Below, in pieces: positions 24,021 through 35,267 of a stretch of DNA of 64,000 nucleotides. Source of the DNA: Isoetes taiwanensis (lineage: Eukaryota; Streptophyta; Lycopodiopsida; Isoetales; Isoetaceae); the NCBI GenBank assembly GCA_021234155.1, contig JAJEKV010000002.1, positions 26,529,299 through 26,593,298 of the forward strand, in the 5' to 3' direction. Both the position numbers and the translations under genes were made by a program. The notes beneath the pieces are model-generated. The model had not been told where the DNA came from, did not search any database, and saw nothing but the letters and a program-made list of their open reading frames with translations. Position 1 is the stretch's first letter, and every line of letters starts with the position of its first letter.

Positions 24021-24729
24021 GGGTGGAGATCGCCCGGCGATGAGGCGGGAGTTATTCTCGCCGTTAGATGCACTCCATTTGGTTTTCCGTTGGCCGCTTA
24101 GATCCGTGATTTATCACCGCCCCTCCCGGGATCCCGAAGCGGCGGCACCTTTAATTTTATAATTAAATTCCGGACAGCCATTAATGATGCGTCGTGTCGC
24201 CGTCCCACCACGTGGCGCTGGGGATACTGGGAGGGCGGCAGAGCTCCCGTCGATGTCGAAGAGTCCAAGTCGGGCGCAGAACTCTCGCGGTGGGCTCCCC
24301 TTCCCTCTCCGCGGTGTTTTTGTCGGGCGGCGGCACCGTTAGCGCCAAGGAACTTGTTTACCTCCCTGTATTAGAAGTTACGGAGGTAAAATCAACCCTT
24401 TCACTCTTTTTATCAAGTTTTTACTATTTCCTACTATTCTTTACTAAATCTTCATTGACGTGGCTTGCCGGATGGACGAGTCCATAACCACGAAGTCGGC
24501 CTCAACACCGGTTTTGGCGAGAATGTTTGTCTTGACTCGGTATACTTCATATCGCACCAGTTCGGAGTTCTAGCGCCGCGAAGCGGAATCGGATCTTAGA
24601 AGGTGGAGTCCCCGGCCGCCGTGGGCAACAAAAATCGGATGTAGGGCGTGGAAAAATCGGCGGTGGGGAAGAATCCGAGGTGGAGGTGAAAGAACGAGTT
24701 TCTGTGGACACTCAACCGGCCTGATTTGA

Positions 24730-25479
24730 ATGAGGAAGGGCAAAGAAAGGGTCGATCATAGACAACGAGCCCGACATGATTCACGAGAACCAAGAGGCCC
24801 CCGATTACGCTTACGATCACCGGCAAAGAGATGGAAGTGCTTAATTGATGATTGCACCAAAACTTACTCCAGAAGGTTGAGCTCGAAAATCCGCGAGATT
24901 CGAAAGTGCATGCCTTTGTATGATAGGTTTCGGTTCCCGATGCGCCGAGGGGAGGATTCCAAATCGAATTCATTTGCCCAATCAGAGCCCGCCAAGACGA
25001 ATGCCAATCACGGAAGAGGAGTTATAATGAAGATTTACGTGGTCGGGCATGGATCCGCACTATAAATATGCCCACAACCCCGAATTCAAAATTGCAGAGG
25101 GCCGGAGAAATGCTTTGAGTGGTGGCCGATGAGCAAATTGAAATGGGTCTTCTCGATAAGAGCCAAAGAGAAGCCTTCATTAATTTACAGTCCGTGAGGA
25201 AGAAAGCAAGTGAATTGGAAAGCCAACAATTGCGGTCGAGGAGATAAAGGCACGGATCGGAACAACACCAAAAATTTAATCTCTGATGATGAGCTTTGGC
25301 CTCCACTAACCAAAGAGCAGGAGCAAAGCCAATTGGACGCTGATGATGTGAGCGAGGAGGTGGCTGCAGCAGTAGGTAAGTATTCGTCCCCTTTGCCTAA
25401 ACCTGTGTTGCCAAAGGCAGGCCCAAAAAAATTCGCGGAGGCATCGTGCAGACCCAAAACCCCCAAAACCTCCTCCTAA
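24730..25479 (+). pseudogene. Possible 5' coding part of the ULP1 relic
   Basis: Two open stretches on the plus strand (24730-25065 and 25210-25479) sit upstream of the ULP1 exons. The first has a basic region with RWKCLIDDCTKTYSRR; the second has an acidic segment (DDELWPPLTKEQEQSQLDADD). No domain is recognised. The GC-rich start and position suggest they are the N-terminal half of the same element gene, but there are frame breaks. Confidence 0.3.
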
Positions 25480-25492
25480 ATCCACTGAATTC

Positions 25493-26755
25493 ATGGCCCC
25501 TAACCGGATCCTGCTGGAAACTGCTGAAGAAAATATTCCCAAGCCCAGCAAGATTATGCTGTATCATCTGTACTCTGTCGATCCACATTTTCTAGATTCT
25601 GTTTTGGACTACCAAAGAGGTGTTGATGCCGATCGATGGCAGTGCCCCTTCACATTAAATTTCCCTGTGGTGGTTGAGAGCCCCTTCATCAAGGTCGGCA
25701 GCAAGTCAGCCAAGAAGCCGAAGCCCTTAAATTTAGACAATCCCTTCTGGCCTCGGGGATCTGGAGAGCGATGTGGACTCGGATTGCATTGGTTCTTATC
25801 TCCTGTAAGTTTTTAAGTTCTAAAGTTTCTTCAATTTCAGTTTTTCATTGCACTCAATTGCTCAATTGGTTGTACAGGGTAATTCTGCACTCAATTCCTA
25901 TCCAGAAAAGGTGCCATCATGTCTTCCTGCATCCTGCTGCATTCGGGCTGTTCTTGAGTGGAAGCAAGGCCGGGTTGGCAGGGGCTTATGAGCAGTTTGC
26001 CAAGATCATCCCTGACAACCCGTTTGGTATTCCTGTCAATGCTGGGTAAATTCTGATCACTTGATTATTTATGTTTTAAATCTATTTTAATTGCCTTTCA
26101 ATTTGCTATTTCTTAGTGGCCATTGGAGCCTTTTCATCTTAGTGACTGATGGCCTGGCGTGTGCTCGGCTTGGAAAGCCCTGCCCTTGCATTCTGCACCT
26201 TGATTCATATGATCCCTTGCATGCATCTACCCGAGAATTTGTCACACTGTAAGTATTCCTCTCTATCTCGAATTATTTAATCTTTTGCATTATGATTTAA
26301 GCTAATTTCTTCTTCATACTCGCAGATTCCTCAGACGTGTTTAACAGGTGGAGGCATGAGGAAAGTGCATTGCATAATGCACCCTGCATTCCATTAGAAA
26401 CTCCCCAATAGCACAATAATTCGGACTGTGGTGTGTATGTCATAAATTATGTGAAGAAATTTGTTAGAGACATCAGTGGCAAGGAGGATAATGTGAGTCT
26501 TTGAGTTTATGTTTGTTGTTTCTTTTTTTTGTGTGCAAATTTTTAGTTCATGGCTAAATTCATGTTTTAATGCAGGTTCTGATTAACCGTGATTGGTTCA
26601 AAAAAGAAGACATAGATTGCATGAGGTCAGGCTTCAAGATAATGCTCCAGAAACTGCACGATTGCTTGGCTGCAGGGAAGTCCACCTTTTACTTACCCCA
26701 GGGTGACACGGGTGATAGTAGACCCCAGACCCGCTTGCTGGTTCATGGTCCTTGA
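25493..26755 (+). pseudogene. ULP1-type SUMO protease (C48) relic
   Basis: Cysteine protease of the ULP1 family, often carried by plant MULE and CACTA elements. Pieces: 25493-25803 (LYHLYSVDPHFLDSVLDYQRG, DRWQCPF), about 25878-26047 (FLHPAAFGLFLSGSKAGLAG, FGIPVNAG), 26116-26249 and 26328-26492, then 26576-26755. The catalytic triad is visible: His in GHWSLFILV (codon 26121-26123), Asp in HLDSYDP (26202-26204) and Cys in NNSDCGVYVINYV (26427-26429). Just before the Cys box, PQ is followed by TAG (26409-26411) where this family has the oxyanion glutamine, as expected from a CAG to TAG change. Splice junctions are partly readable (GG|gtaaat at 26048). It lies between GATCCC arrays of opposite orientation. 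Confidence 0.7.
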
Positions 26756-27046
26756 CATTCTGATATAAATCTAAAAATTTGTGAATGTGATAATCTCAAA
26801 ACTCTGAATGTGAATATTTTCTTGAACAATTGAATGTGAATATTTTCTTCAAGACTTTAATGTGAACACTGGAACACTTGAATGTATTTTTGGCTTTTGA
26901 GTTAGTTTCAAAGCTTCCACCAAAGTTTCAACACCAAAGTTTAATGTTTCCACTGTTCCAAGACATTTCAATAGTTCTATGATAAATAATATATTCATAA
27001 TTTCAATGGTCGGGCCATAACTAATATATTAACATATTCCATCTTT

Positions 27047-27414
27047 GTGATCCCGAGGGGCGGGATCAAGCTAGCCGGGCCTTGGATCCCGGAGGACGGG
27101 ATCCAGTTTTAATTAGTGTGTGATCCCAGAGGACGGGATCACCAGGCAGGCGGACGGGGGATCCCGGAGGAGGGGATCCCGTTTTCGTTAGTGTGTGATC
27201 CCGGAGGACAGGATCACCAAGCAGGCGGACGCGGGATCCCGGAGGAGGGGATCCCGTTTTAATTAATGTGTGATCCCGGAGGAGGGGATCACCAAGCAGA
27301 CGGACGCGGGATCCCGGAGGAGGGGATCCCGTTTTAATTGGTGTGTGATCCCGGAGGACGGGATCACCAAGCAGGCGGATGCGGGATCCCGGAGGAGGGG
27401 ATCCCGCACGTATT
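27047..27414. repeat. GATCCC array 1, about five 75-bp units
   Basis: Each unit carries a hairpin-forming half such as GATCCCGGAGGACGGGATC, a linker ACCAAGCAGGCGGACGC, and a second palindrome-like half ending GGAGGAGGGGATCCC, followed by GTTTTAATTAGTGT. It ends with GCACGTATTTTTATTA and TTTTTTATCCTA, nearly the same as the end of array 2. Confidence 0.85.
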
Positions 27415-27646
27415 TTTATTACTTTTTTATCCTATGGTCTAAGGCTCAATGGTCTAAACTCTAAACCTTTTATCCTATGGTCGACCTTACCCTTAGAAAT
27501 TGAAATCATGGCTCGGATAGTACAACGGTTGATTCATGAGTCTATATATACCCTTGCCTTACTTGTTCTTGGTGGAAAGTTAGTTGGTTTCAGTTGAGTT
27601 CAATAGCAGTCGAGTTCATTTGCTTACTGTTCAAGCCAAGTGACAG

Positions 27647-28239
27647 ATGGTGAGGACCCGACAACAGCTTGTTGAGAGCAGTGCCATCAATGCCCACAGT
27701 ATTGAGGATATTCTCGTCCACTTGAATGAAATTCAGGAGGATGTGGGCCTAGAGCTCGCCCAACCTGACAGCATCAAAACATTCAGAAGTAAGCATGTTG
27801 TTGTCTTCCTTCATATTCATGTTCTACTTTCATATTAATCTTTTCATGATCCCCTCGTGGTTCATGCAGAGACCGTGGAGAATGGGGAATTCAGAGAGAC
27901 CCCTAGGCCTCTCAACTATGATCCCGATAGGCCAACCCATAGGGCATTGCTTTGGGAATTGAAGAGGTGTATTATCCAGGGCAAGGCTTTGAAGCATTTG
28001 CTAGCTACGGACATTGTCTGGGAAGGCAACACCTAAAAGCCTGCTTCGAGGAAATGTATGCTGCACGGAGGCTGCGAAAGAAGGTTCTGATCAGGGATGT
28101 CCTAGAGGGGTCTGATCCAACCCTATGCGATATCTTCGATCACATGATGTGGAGACTACCCTGCGGTGTGCTAGATGTAACTGAGGAGGACGTCCGGGCA
28201 GAAGCCATGGCAACAGTGCTTGAGGTATATTCAGAGTGA
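27647..28239 (+). pseudogene. Uncharacterised coding relic between the two arrays
   Basis: Starts MVRTRQQLVESSAINAHSIE (27647), then continues after a likely intron near 27789-27869 (donor GTAAGC) into NGEFRETPRPLNYDPDRPTH and on to ALKHLLATDIVWEG, and after a frameshift ends at 28239 (EEDVRAEAMATVLEVYSE). No domain is recognised. Its place between two arrays of the same type suggests it is cargo of, or a second gene of, the element with the ULP1 relic. Confidence 0.4.
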
Positions 28240-28387
28240 TTCCGAATTGGAATGTCCGTTTTAAGCCATTGTATTAAGTTCAATGTTTCAAAGCTTATTA
28301 AAAGTAATACTTCAATGTTTCCACTATTCCGAGACATATTTCAATGGTTATTCCAAGACATATTTCAATGGTTAAGGGATATGATAA

Positions 28388-28566
28388 GGGAAAAACTACA
28401 ATATACCCCTAACTTTTTGCAAAATTCACAACATACCCCTAACTTTTAGAAAATTCATGAAATGCCCCTAACATATAGGTTTTTAGGGGCATTTTGTGAA
28501 TTTTTAGAAAGTTAGGGGTATACTGTGAATTTTGCAAAAAGTTATGGGTATTTTGTAGTTTTCCCC
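28388..28566. mobile_element. 179-bp foldback MITE with 8-bp target duplication
   Basis: Begins GGGAAAAACTACAATATACC and ends TTTGTAGTTTTCCCC; almost the whole element folds into one imperfect hairpin, with ACCCCTAACTTTTTGC on one arm and GCAAAAAGTTATGGGT on the other. TATGATAA flanks it on both sides (28380-28387 and 28567-28574). The related flank of array 1 has a single TATGATAA near 26978 and no insert, so it acts as an empty site. An 8-bp duplication points to hAT-like (or Mutator-like, if 9 bp) origin. Confidence 0.85.
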
Positions 28567-28596
28567 TATGATAAATAATATATTAACATATTTAAT

Positions 28597-28812
28597 GTTG
28601 TGATCCCGGAGGACGGAATCACCAAGCAGGCGGACGCGGGATCCCGGAGGAGGGGATCCCGTTTTAACTAGTGTGTGATCCCGGAGGACGGGATCACCAG
28701 GCAGGCGGACGCGGGATCCCGGAGGAGGGGATCTTGTTTTGATTAGAGTGTGATTCCGGAGGACGGGATCATCAGGCAGGCGGACGCGGGATCCCGGAGG
28801 AGGGGATCCCCC
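28597..28812. repeat. GATCCC array 2, three units
   Basis: Same unit and orientation as array 1, preceded by AATAATATATTAACATATT and followed by GTACGTTTTTTTTTATTAG and TTTTTTATCCTA as in array 1. The two blocks are therefore duplicates that include flanking DNA. Confidence 0.85.
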
Positions 28813-29044
28813 GTACGTTTTTTTTTATTAGTTTTTTATCCTAAACATTAAACATTTAACTCAAGGTTCTAACGTATCCTAACATTTAACTCCTAACATT
28901 AAACATTGATAATATTGACAATATTTATCAATAGGTTAAGTAATAAGTAAATAGGTAAATATTGATTTATTTATACCTAATGTTTACAAGAAGGACATTA
29001 AACTTGACCTGAACAATTAACAAGACAATGAAGCTCATGAGGTG

Positions 29045-31470
29045 TCAATGAGCATTAAACAACAACAAACTCACGATGCCATTCTCACAACAGGCCCTCC
29101 ATCTCAACTTGCTTCCAACTCTTCTTGGTTTCCTTGTCCTCTTCCCAATTTCTATCAAAGGCTTCAGCCTTACCAAACTATTACCACACTCCTCTTCCAC
29201 TGCATTAGTGGGGATACATGTTATGGTTCTGTTAGAGTTTGTGTGGCCAACATCATCCATTCTTTCAAGCCGCGTGTCGAGTTGTCTCATGAGTGAATCA
29301 GTTGCAATTAGCATGCCTGGATCTTTTTCTGCCCTTGACATCACTCTAGCAATGACTTCTTGTAAAGATCTCCTTGTCTTATCCAGGTTAATCCTTGTCT
29401 CCTTTTGAGAGGGAGACTCGTCCAAGCTTACAATCTCAACCACATCTTCGTATGTGGTTTCCTCCCCATGAAAGGCCCCATGATCCTCACATGGCCTCAA
29501 GTAGTCCATGCCCCCACTAATTGTCCCATATTGGGATCCAAGCACCTGTAAAAGATCTTGATCCCTGTAGTTGCCCAACATTTGCATGACCTTAACTTGG
29601 TGCTTACATAAGTTGCCCTTGGCTCCCCAGGGACAGTCACAGCATGCCCAGTTCTTGTGTGCCCCATTCACAAAGTATGGTCCTTGCCCTAGAGTGCGTT
29701 CACTTTGCACTTCTGCCTCACCTTCTTCGAAGTTAGTGAATGTGACATGTTCATCAGCAATCTTCCTTGCACCCAATATGGCACACTATACTATCTCTTC
29801 CTGGGAGGTGTTCACCACAAACCCTGCTTCCTTCATGGACCTAGATGACAAGAGAATTATATTCTTGCAAAATCAAAATAGGCTACAGAAGATGATTAGA
29901 AGTTATACCTGATGTATGCCATGTGTGTCTCCACGTTGTTGGTTAGAATGTAGAGGAGCCAATCAATCCTCCGTCCTCGAAGTGCTCGTTTTGAAATGCC
30001 CATGCGCCTTTTCAAAGCACAATGCCATGCCTCTATGCATTAGTCTCTTGGTTGGAGTGAGGGTACATCCTTGTAGCCAATACCCATTGGCAAATGTTTT
30101 TATTCCACTCCTTACTCATGTAAGCCGCCAACTTGGGGTATTGAGGATACTTCCTCAATAAGTCTTCCAATTTCCTAGTTGCCTCCCTCCTTACTGCCTC
30201 CCTATACTCTTCACCGTACACATTGTCCCCTAGAGGACCTTCTGTCCTGTACATAATGTAACCAAGTTCCTTGAACAGATCGTTACGTGCGACCTTGTTC
30301 TTGATGTTCTTCTACAACCACTTGATCCAAGCCCTCCTCACGTGCCATATGCAAATTTGCACGGGCACACCAGGAAAAACCTATGAAATTAAACAATGTT
30401 AGTACAGTTATTGCTTCCAAGGATTAGAGTTTGACAAGTTACTTTTTTCACGGCCTTTATCTCAGCATGGGCATCATCTGTAATGATGCAAGAAGGTTGC
30501 CAATCAGGATCATCTTGGCATAAGGACTCCTTTAGTGCTTGCATCCACTTTGTTATAGCTCCACTCTTTTGAGAATTGGTAATAACGTAAGCCAATGGTA
30601 AACCATTGGAATACTCATCAAAGGCGATAAGTGTGAAAAGATAGAACCTGCATTAAACCATACACAATAATCAAATCAACACACAATAAAAGTTGAGGAA
30701 GAACCGCACCTCTTGTCGTTTGTTTTGAAAGTAGAGTCCATGCAAATGGCTCTGTTCTTGCCAAATTTCAACATGGACTCCCTTTGGATTGAGTCATAAC
30801 TCCTAATTGAAACAAGTCTCCTTGCTCATACATGAACACAGAATCTTGATGTTGTTGAACCCACATGTCAATGCTAGTGGGAAGATCTTCATGTAGCTTC
30901 CATGTGTTACAAACAACTCCCTTTTCAATATTGTACACGTCCCGAATTTTCAACACATCATCCCTACACATGCTTTCCTGTCCATTCACTTCAAGTCTCA
31001 ACCTCCACCTCTCTTTATGCATGTTCATGACACTACGTGGCGTGTGCCATTGGACAAGCTTCTGTCTTACCCATTCCCTCAATTCTTGTGAGATCCAGGG
31101 TGCTAGCTTGAACTTAACTCCAGAGGATGGGTCAACAAACCTACCATGGCAGGGCAAACCTTGGATATTCTTGTGATCAAACCCATAATAAGTGATATGT
31201 GAAAATTCTGGAAGGAAATCGAGTTGCCTGATTGTGAAATGGCACTGGCAGCCCCTACGTATGCCCTCTCCCCTATCAACCCTTTTCCTACGTGTGCCCG
31301 GTGGACGTGGTCTATCCTCAACCACATGAGTGTTTGTTGTCTTGTCTTCAGGTCCATATGAACACCAATATCTGTATTGTGCATTGCAAGTTAGTTTTGA
31401 TCTACTAGTTGTAATCCTAATGACAAGCACATCAAATGACTTACAAAAGCAAGAATTATAATCAAACACA
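29045..31470 (-). pseudogene. MULE/FAR1-like transposase with SWIM finger, broken
   Basis: N-to-C on the minus strand: 30768-31470 holds a DNA-binding region (IRRGCQCHFTIRQL, DHKNIQGLPCHGRF, LAPWISQELREWVRQKL) and, after a frameshift near 30790, the first catalytic Asp in AICMDSTFKTN. At about 30440-30650 is FYLFTLIAFDE... with the second Asp in SCIITDDAHAEIKAV. At 30033-30370 is ICIWHVRRAWIKWL, a TAG, then a helical stretch to WVLATRMYPHSNQ; the third acidic residue is not certain. The last exon (29045-29790) has the SWIM zinc finger WACCDCPWGAKGNLCKHQVK and a low-complexity tail. This order matches Mutator-like and FHY3/FAR1-type transposases. At least one stop and two frameshifts make it inactive. 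Terminal repeats were not found. Confidence 0.7.
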
Positions 31471-31559
31471 TAACCTATTGGATGGCCCTATTGGATCTTG
31501 GACTCATGATTTAAAACACAAACACATGAATCAAACCAATACCTCTTCAACGTCATATA

Positions 31560-32115
31560 GGAATCCTTGTAGGGTGGATCCCTCTCGGCCCGGGTCCATC
31601 ACCTTTGGTGTTGGTATCATCTGTTGATCCTCGGGTTTAGCGCAGGTGGACACAGCATGGGGTCTTGACAGTAAAGGATTGGTCTTTTGACGGGCAGCTG
31701 GCGCCCTGGCAGCTTTTTCGTCACAGGTTTTGACTGCAAAAACGAGATAGTGCTATCTGGGCGCGAGTGGCAAATGCTCTGCCGCTGAACCTTCCTCAAG
31801 TGGCGGGTCGAGGGTGGCGGTGTCATCCGAAGGTTGGCCCCTCAAACTTCATGAAGTCCTGTTATGAGCTTCTGGCAATTCAGGATGAGCTGCCCCCCTC
31901 GGACGGCTGGGGTCTACAGGTACCGGAAGATGATTGGAGCAAAATTTGGAGATGGGTGTGGAACCCAATTTTGCCCCCCAAGGCTTGGGTGTTGTTGTGG
32001 CAGATAGTGCACCGATCCTTGAGGGTGAACACATGGGTTCACAGGATAAATTCGTTGATCAGCGACTTGTGTCCAATGTGTGGTGGCTGTGCTGAGAACT
32101 TGGAACACTGCATGT
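31560..32115 (+). mobile_element. LINE fragment, zf-RVT region
   Basis: Plus-strand translation gives a LINE C-terminal region: ARVANALPLNLPQ-like sequence, then WSKIWRWVWNPILPPKAWV, LLWQIVHRSLRVNTWVHR and LCPMCGGCAENLEHC, which is the reverse-transcriptase zinc-binding domain. It is truncated at both ends. Confidence 0.7.
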
Positions 32116-32239
32116 AAAAAAATGGATCAAAGATTTAATCAATATAATCAATAAAGTTGTAGCTTTGTCTTTTGAGATAGATAGTGACAATTTCGTGTAC
32201 AAAATTTTCTTCACGTGGTACTTAATCTCCTTGACATTT

Positions 32240-32386
32240 ACAAACCCTCGAATCCTTTGGGGCGGGGGCTTTTTAACCCGGGCAACAATATGCCTGCTGC
32301 GTTGTATTGGGTCCCACAGGCCGATTGGTCCCCATTGGCCTCCGTGGACGATAAAAGTCATTCAATTCAATTCAATTCTATGTTAG
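32240..32386 (+). mobile_element. LINE 3' end with (ATTCA)n tail
   Basis: Contains CCTTTGGGGCGGGGGCTTTTTAA, split here from TTGGGTCCCACAGGCCGATTGG and CTCCGTGGACG, followed by three ATTCA units. The same blocks in the same order end the LINE at 60.86-61.0 kb, where the tail is TTCTA units. It is therefore the 3' terminus of that family. Confidence 0.75.
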
Positions 32387-32418
32387 TATACTTTTATTTG
32401 TCATAGCTTGGCCAACAT

Positions 32419-33004
32419 CAGTTATGTTGTGTCACATCAATAACAATCTCCAACTTTATGAAAGATACTACTAACACAGTTGCATGTTAAACGAGCGCAA
32501 ATCATCTAAATTGGGAGCTAAAGGAAGATTCCTTGAAGATTTCCCACTTTATTGAAATAAGTGCTAAGATGGGCTAACTTTTTGAAAAACTAGTTTATGG
32601 TCTTTTTTTTACCTCCTTGATGATGTTTTCTTTGCAAGTACACTACTTCTTTGGAAAAATTGTATATTAAGTCGTTGTCAATGTTAATTGATATTTTAAT
32701 TGCATCTTCTCTTTTTTCTTTGAAAAGATTGTATTTTAAGTCGTTATCAATGTTAATTGATATTTTAATTTAGAAATTGTTAAGTTATGAACATGTACAA
32801 GTAAATATGAAACGCCCAAGTCAGCATTGTACAGGCTATTAATAGACTATACGTATCTATAGCGAAATTTTTTGATGTCATACAAAATTTCCTTCTGCAA
32901 TCACATTCACTCGCTTTGTATCTCATAAGTATTATGTGAACATGAAACCTTGGCTTGCTACATCTTGTAGTCTATGCTTTCCACATAAGCAATATCTATA
33001 CAGT
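32419..33004 (+). repeat. 580-bp dispersed repeat, copy B
   Basis: Direct copy of 22378-22956, starting CAGTTATGTTGTGTCAC and ending ATATCTATACAGT. It carries a small internal duplication of ATTAAGTCGTTGTCAATG (near 32667 and 32737) in place of the CACTA-like motif of copy A. Confidence 0.8.
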
Positions 33005-33487
33005 CACCTACTTCTTAAGTCCAAGATACATGATTATGCATGATACGTATATCCATACAAATTATACATGATACTTGTACGTGTACATGATAGATTCTTG
33101 CAATTGGAGATTTTGCTTTGATGAATTATATTTTTGATATATGTTAACTATCTCATTGGAGATTTGAATCTTACATCTCACTATATTTTATGGTGTCATT
33201 TTTGTCATAAACTCATGGATGGACATGATCATGGATGGATGGAGGCTCAAGTTTGAGAATGGATGTTTGGAAGACCCTTGAACTGCAATTACTACTATGT
33301 TACACATTGAAACTAAAGTGCTTGGGGTTTTTTTCACCCACAAAAGGTTTTTTTTCATCCAAGCACGAGACTAATGCTGCAGGGAGGGTGACATGGTGAT
33401 GCATCATTTAGTCTCTCTCAATTAAGATACAGTTATTCTTATGAGATACAATATTTTTTGTTGAAAAGACTAAAGTTGCAGGGAGGG

Positions 33488-33687
33488 TGTTAGGATTCTC
33501 CTTATATAGAAGATGTGTTCAGATTCGTCTTATATATATAGAAGACGTGTACCTTTATCTTTTCAATCTTTGCTTAATATAGCATTTCCTAATATGGCTC
33601 ATACAATTGTATAAATATGGATCTTATATGAATAAAGGATCATCTTGTCTTGTGAAAAAAGTCTTGTGCATCTCATATTTAACAACA
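33488..33687 (+). repeat. Solo or 3' LTR with polypurine tract
   Basis: Starts TGTTAGGATTCTCC directly after the purine tract GCAGGGAGGG and ends TTTAACAACA. It contains TATA-like sequence (TATAAATATGG, 33611) and AATAAAGG (33632), as expected for an LTR promoter and poly(A) signal. No matching 5' LTR or coding region lies in the window. Confidence 0.5.
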
Positions 33688-34019
33688 TTGACCAAGTTTA
33701 TGAATGAGATATAAAGCAAAAAGCAAAAAGCAAAAAGGGGAGCTTCCAAATAGATTGGTTCTATCATATCCATGGCTATGGCCATTCTACTACTCCCCGA
33801 TAGCAACATGGAAATGGGGTCGCAAATTCCGTGTGATCTTGAACCCTGTGCTGACACCTGTCACCTCCCTACAATCCGGAATGGAAAGAGGGAAGCAAAT
33901 TCCATGCATATGAAATTTGACAGGCTACTCCCGGTTGTCCAAACAAGTAATAGAGCAACTAAAAATCAATAAACCTTTCAGCTATGGGATTGGAACCCAC
34001 AAATCCGAAAGCATCGTAG

Positions 34020-34430
34020 CAAAACTAAATCAGTGTAGAAGGACGCCAGGAAAATGCAGTAAATCGTAAAAACGAGAAACAGTTACTGTGATGGCCCTCA
34101 AATGGGGCTTAAAACAACATATAGCTGCCGTATTTGCTGCCAAGATCAGCCTAAACTAGGCTCAAAGGGCTGATTTGCTCTATAAAAGTATCACGAAGCA
34201 AAAATATGGCACCGCTACCTGCATGCACTTAATCAGTGTAGAAGAACATTAGGAAAATGCGGTAAATCATGAAAACTCTGCAACAGACACTGTGATGGCC
34301 CTAAAATGGGCTTAAAACAGCATATACCTGTTGGATTTGCTGCCAAGGTCAGCCTAAAGCAGGTCCAGAGGGCCGATTTGCTCTATAAAAGCATCATGGA
34401 GCGAAAATATGGCACCGCTAAGAAAGCATA
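34020..34430. repeat. About 200-bp tandem duplication
   Basis: The segment with AATCAGTGTAGAAG, GTGATGGCCCTCAAATGGG, TTTGCTGCCAAGATCAGCC and AAAATATGGCACCGCTA (about 34028-34219) is repeated in direct orientation with moderate divergence (about 34231-34425). Confidence 0.75.
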
Positions 34431-34791
34431 TCCTAAGGTTCTGACTGCTACCCTGGAAGAAATCGGTCTCAAAGCATCCTTACCTTGAAAAAAAACCGCT
34501 ATTTGCCATGCAAACTCTAAATACCTGTAAGCAGAAACCAAAGAAAGGTTGTAAAATAAGGCAAGCGCCATAGAAACAACAAAAAACTGAAGAATAGGGC
34601 GCATCCGGTCTTGAACAATCTGAGGCAAATACCAAATCATTGAGTGCCATAGCCACTGAGCTCCAAGGGCTACAGAGCGCATCAAGCGCCATGGACTGCC
34701 TACCGCTGTAGTCGGCCACTGCCATCGCCAAACCTCCGCTGGAAAAGATTGGGGGGGGGGGTAAATTTGCACCCCATTTCCATGTTGTGGG

Positions 34792-34904
34792 GGTATGACC
34801 ATTGGTCCCCCATTCCGGTGTGGCCGGTAACCCGATCCCGGCTCCGCCGATCGCGGGGCCCCACCGGTCCACACCGGAATGGGGTCCCAATGGCCATGCC
34901 CTCA
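34792..34904. repeat. GC-rich imperfect palindrome
   Basis: CCATTGGTCCCCCATTCCGG ... GTGTGG on the left is answered by CCACACCGGAATGGGG ... CCCAATGG on the right, around a GC-rich centre. An 11-base G run lies nearby at about 34750. Confidence 0.6.
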
Positions 34905-35043
34905 TACATCTTAGTTGGCTTATCAATCAATAGCGATTTATCCAGCAGCCCATCTGACATTCATTCATAAACTAGAAGCCCATCTGCGCCTTCGCCAGAG
35001 TTGTTACTTCTGCTTAAATTTCCTTCCTTCCCTGCCTTGTCTG

Positions 35044-35059
35044 CCCCTTGAAGCTTTTT
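35044..35059. repeat. LINE target-site duplication, left copy
   Basis: CCCCTTGAAGCTTTTT beside the poly(T) tract; the same 16 bases stand at 54449-54464 beyond the LINE 5' end. The exact end is blurred by the T run. Confidence 0.8.
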
Positions 35060-35267
35060 TTTTTTTTTTTTTTTTTTAATTGAAGGCTAAGTATATTTAA
35101 ATCCGTATAATAAAAATACATGGATAGCTAATAATAGCATTTTTAGAGATAACCTTTAGGAAAGGGTAGGTTAAAGACCCTGAAAATATCGAACTATCCA
35201 AAAACAAAATAAAACTTAAAAAGTCTTGGCAGTTCAAGAAAGTATGGTAGTTGGTAGTACGAGGTGA

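Noticed and set aside
23282-24073. Long overlapping ORFs with Arg/Gly/Pro-rich products
   Set aside because: They run in opposite directions over the same GATCCC array and reflect its repeated, GC-rich composition.
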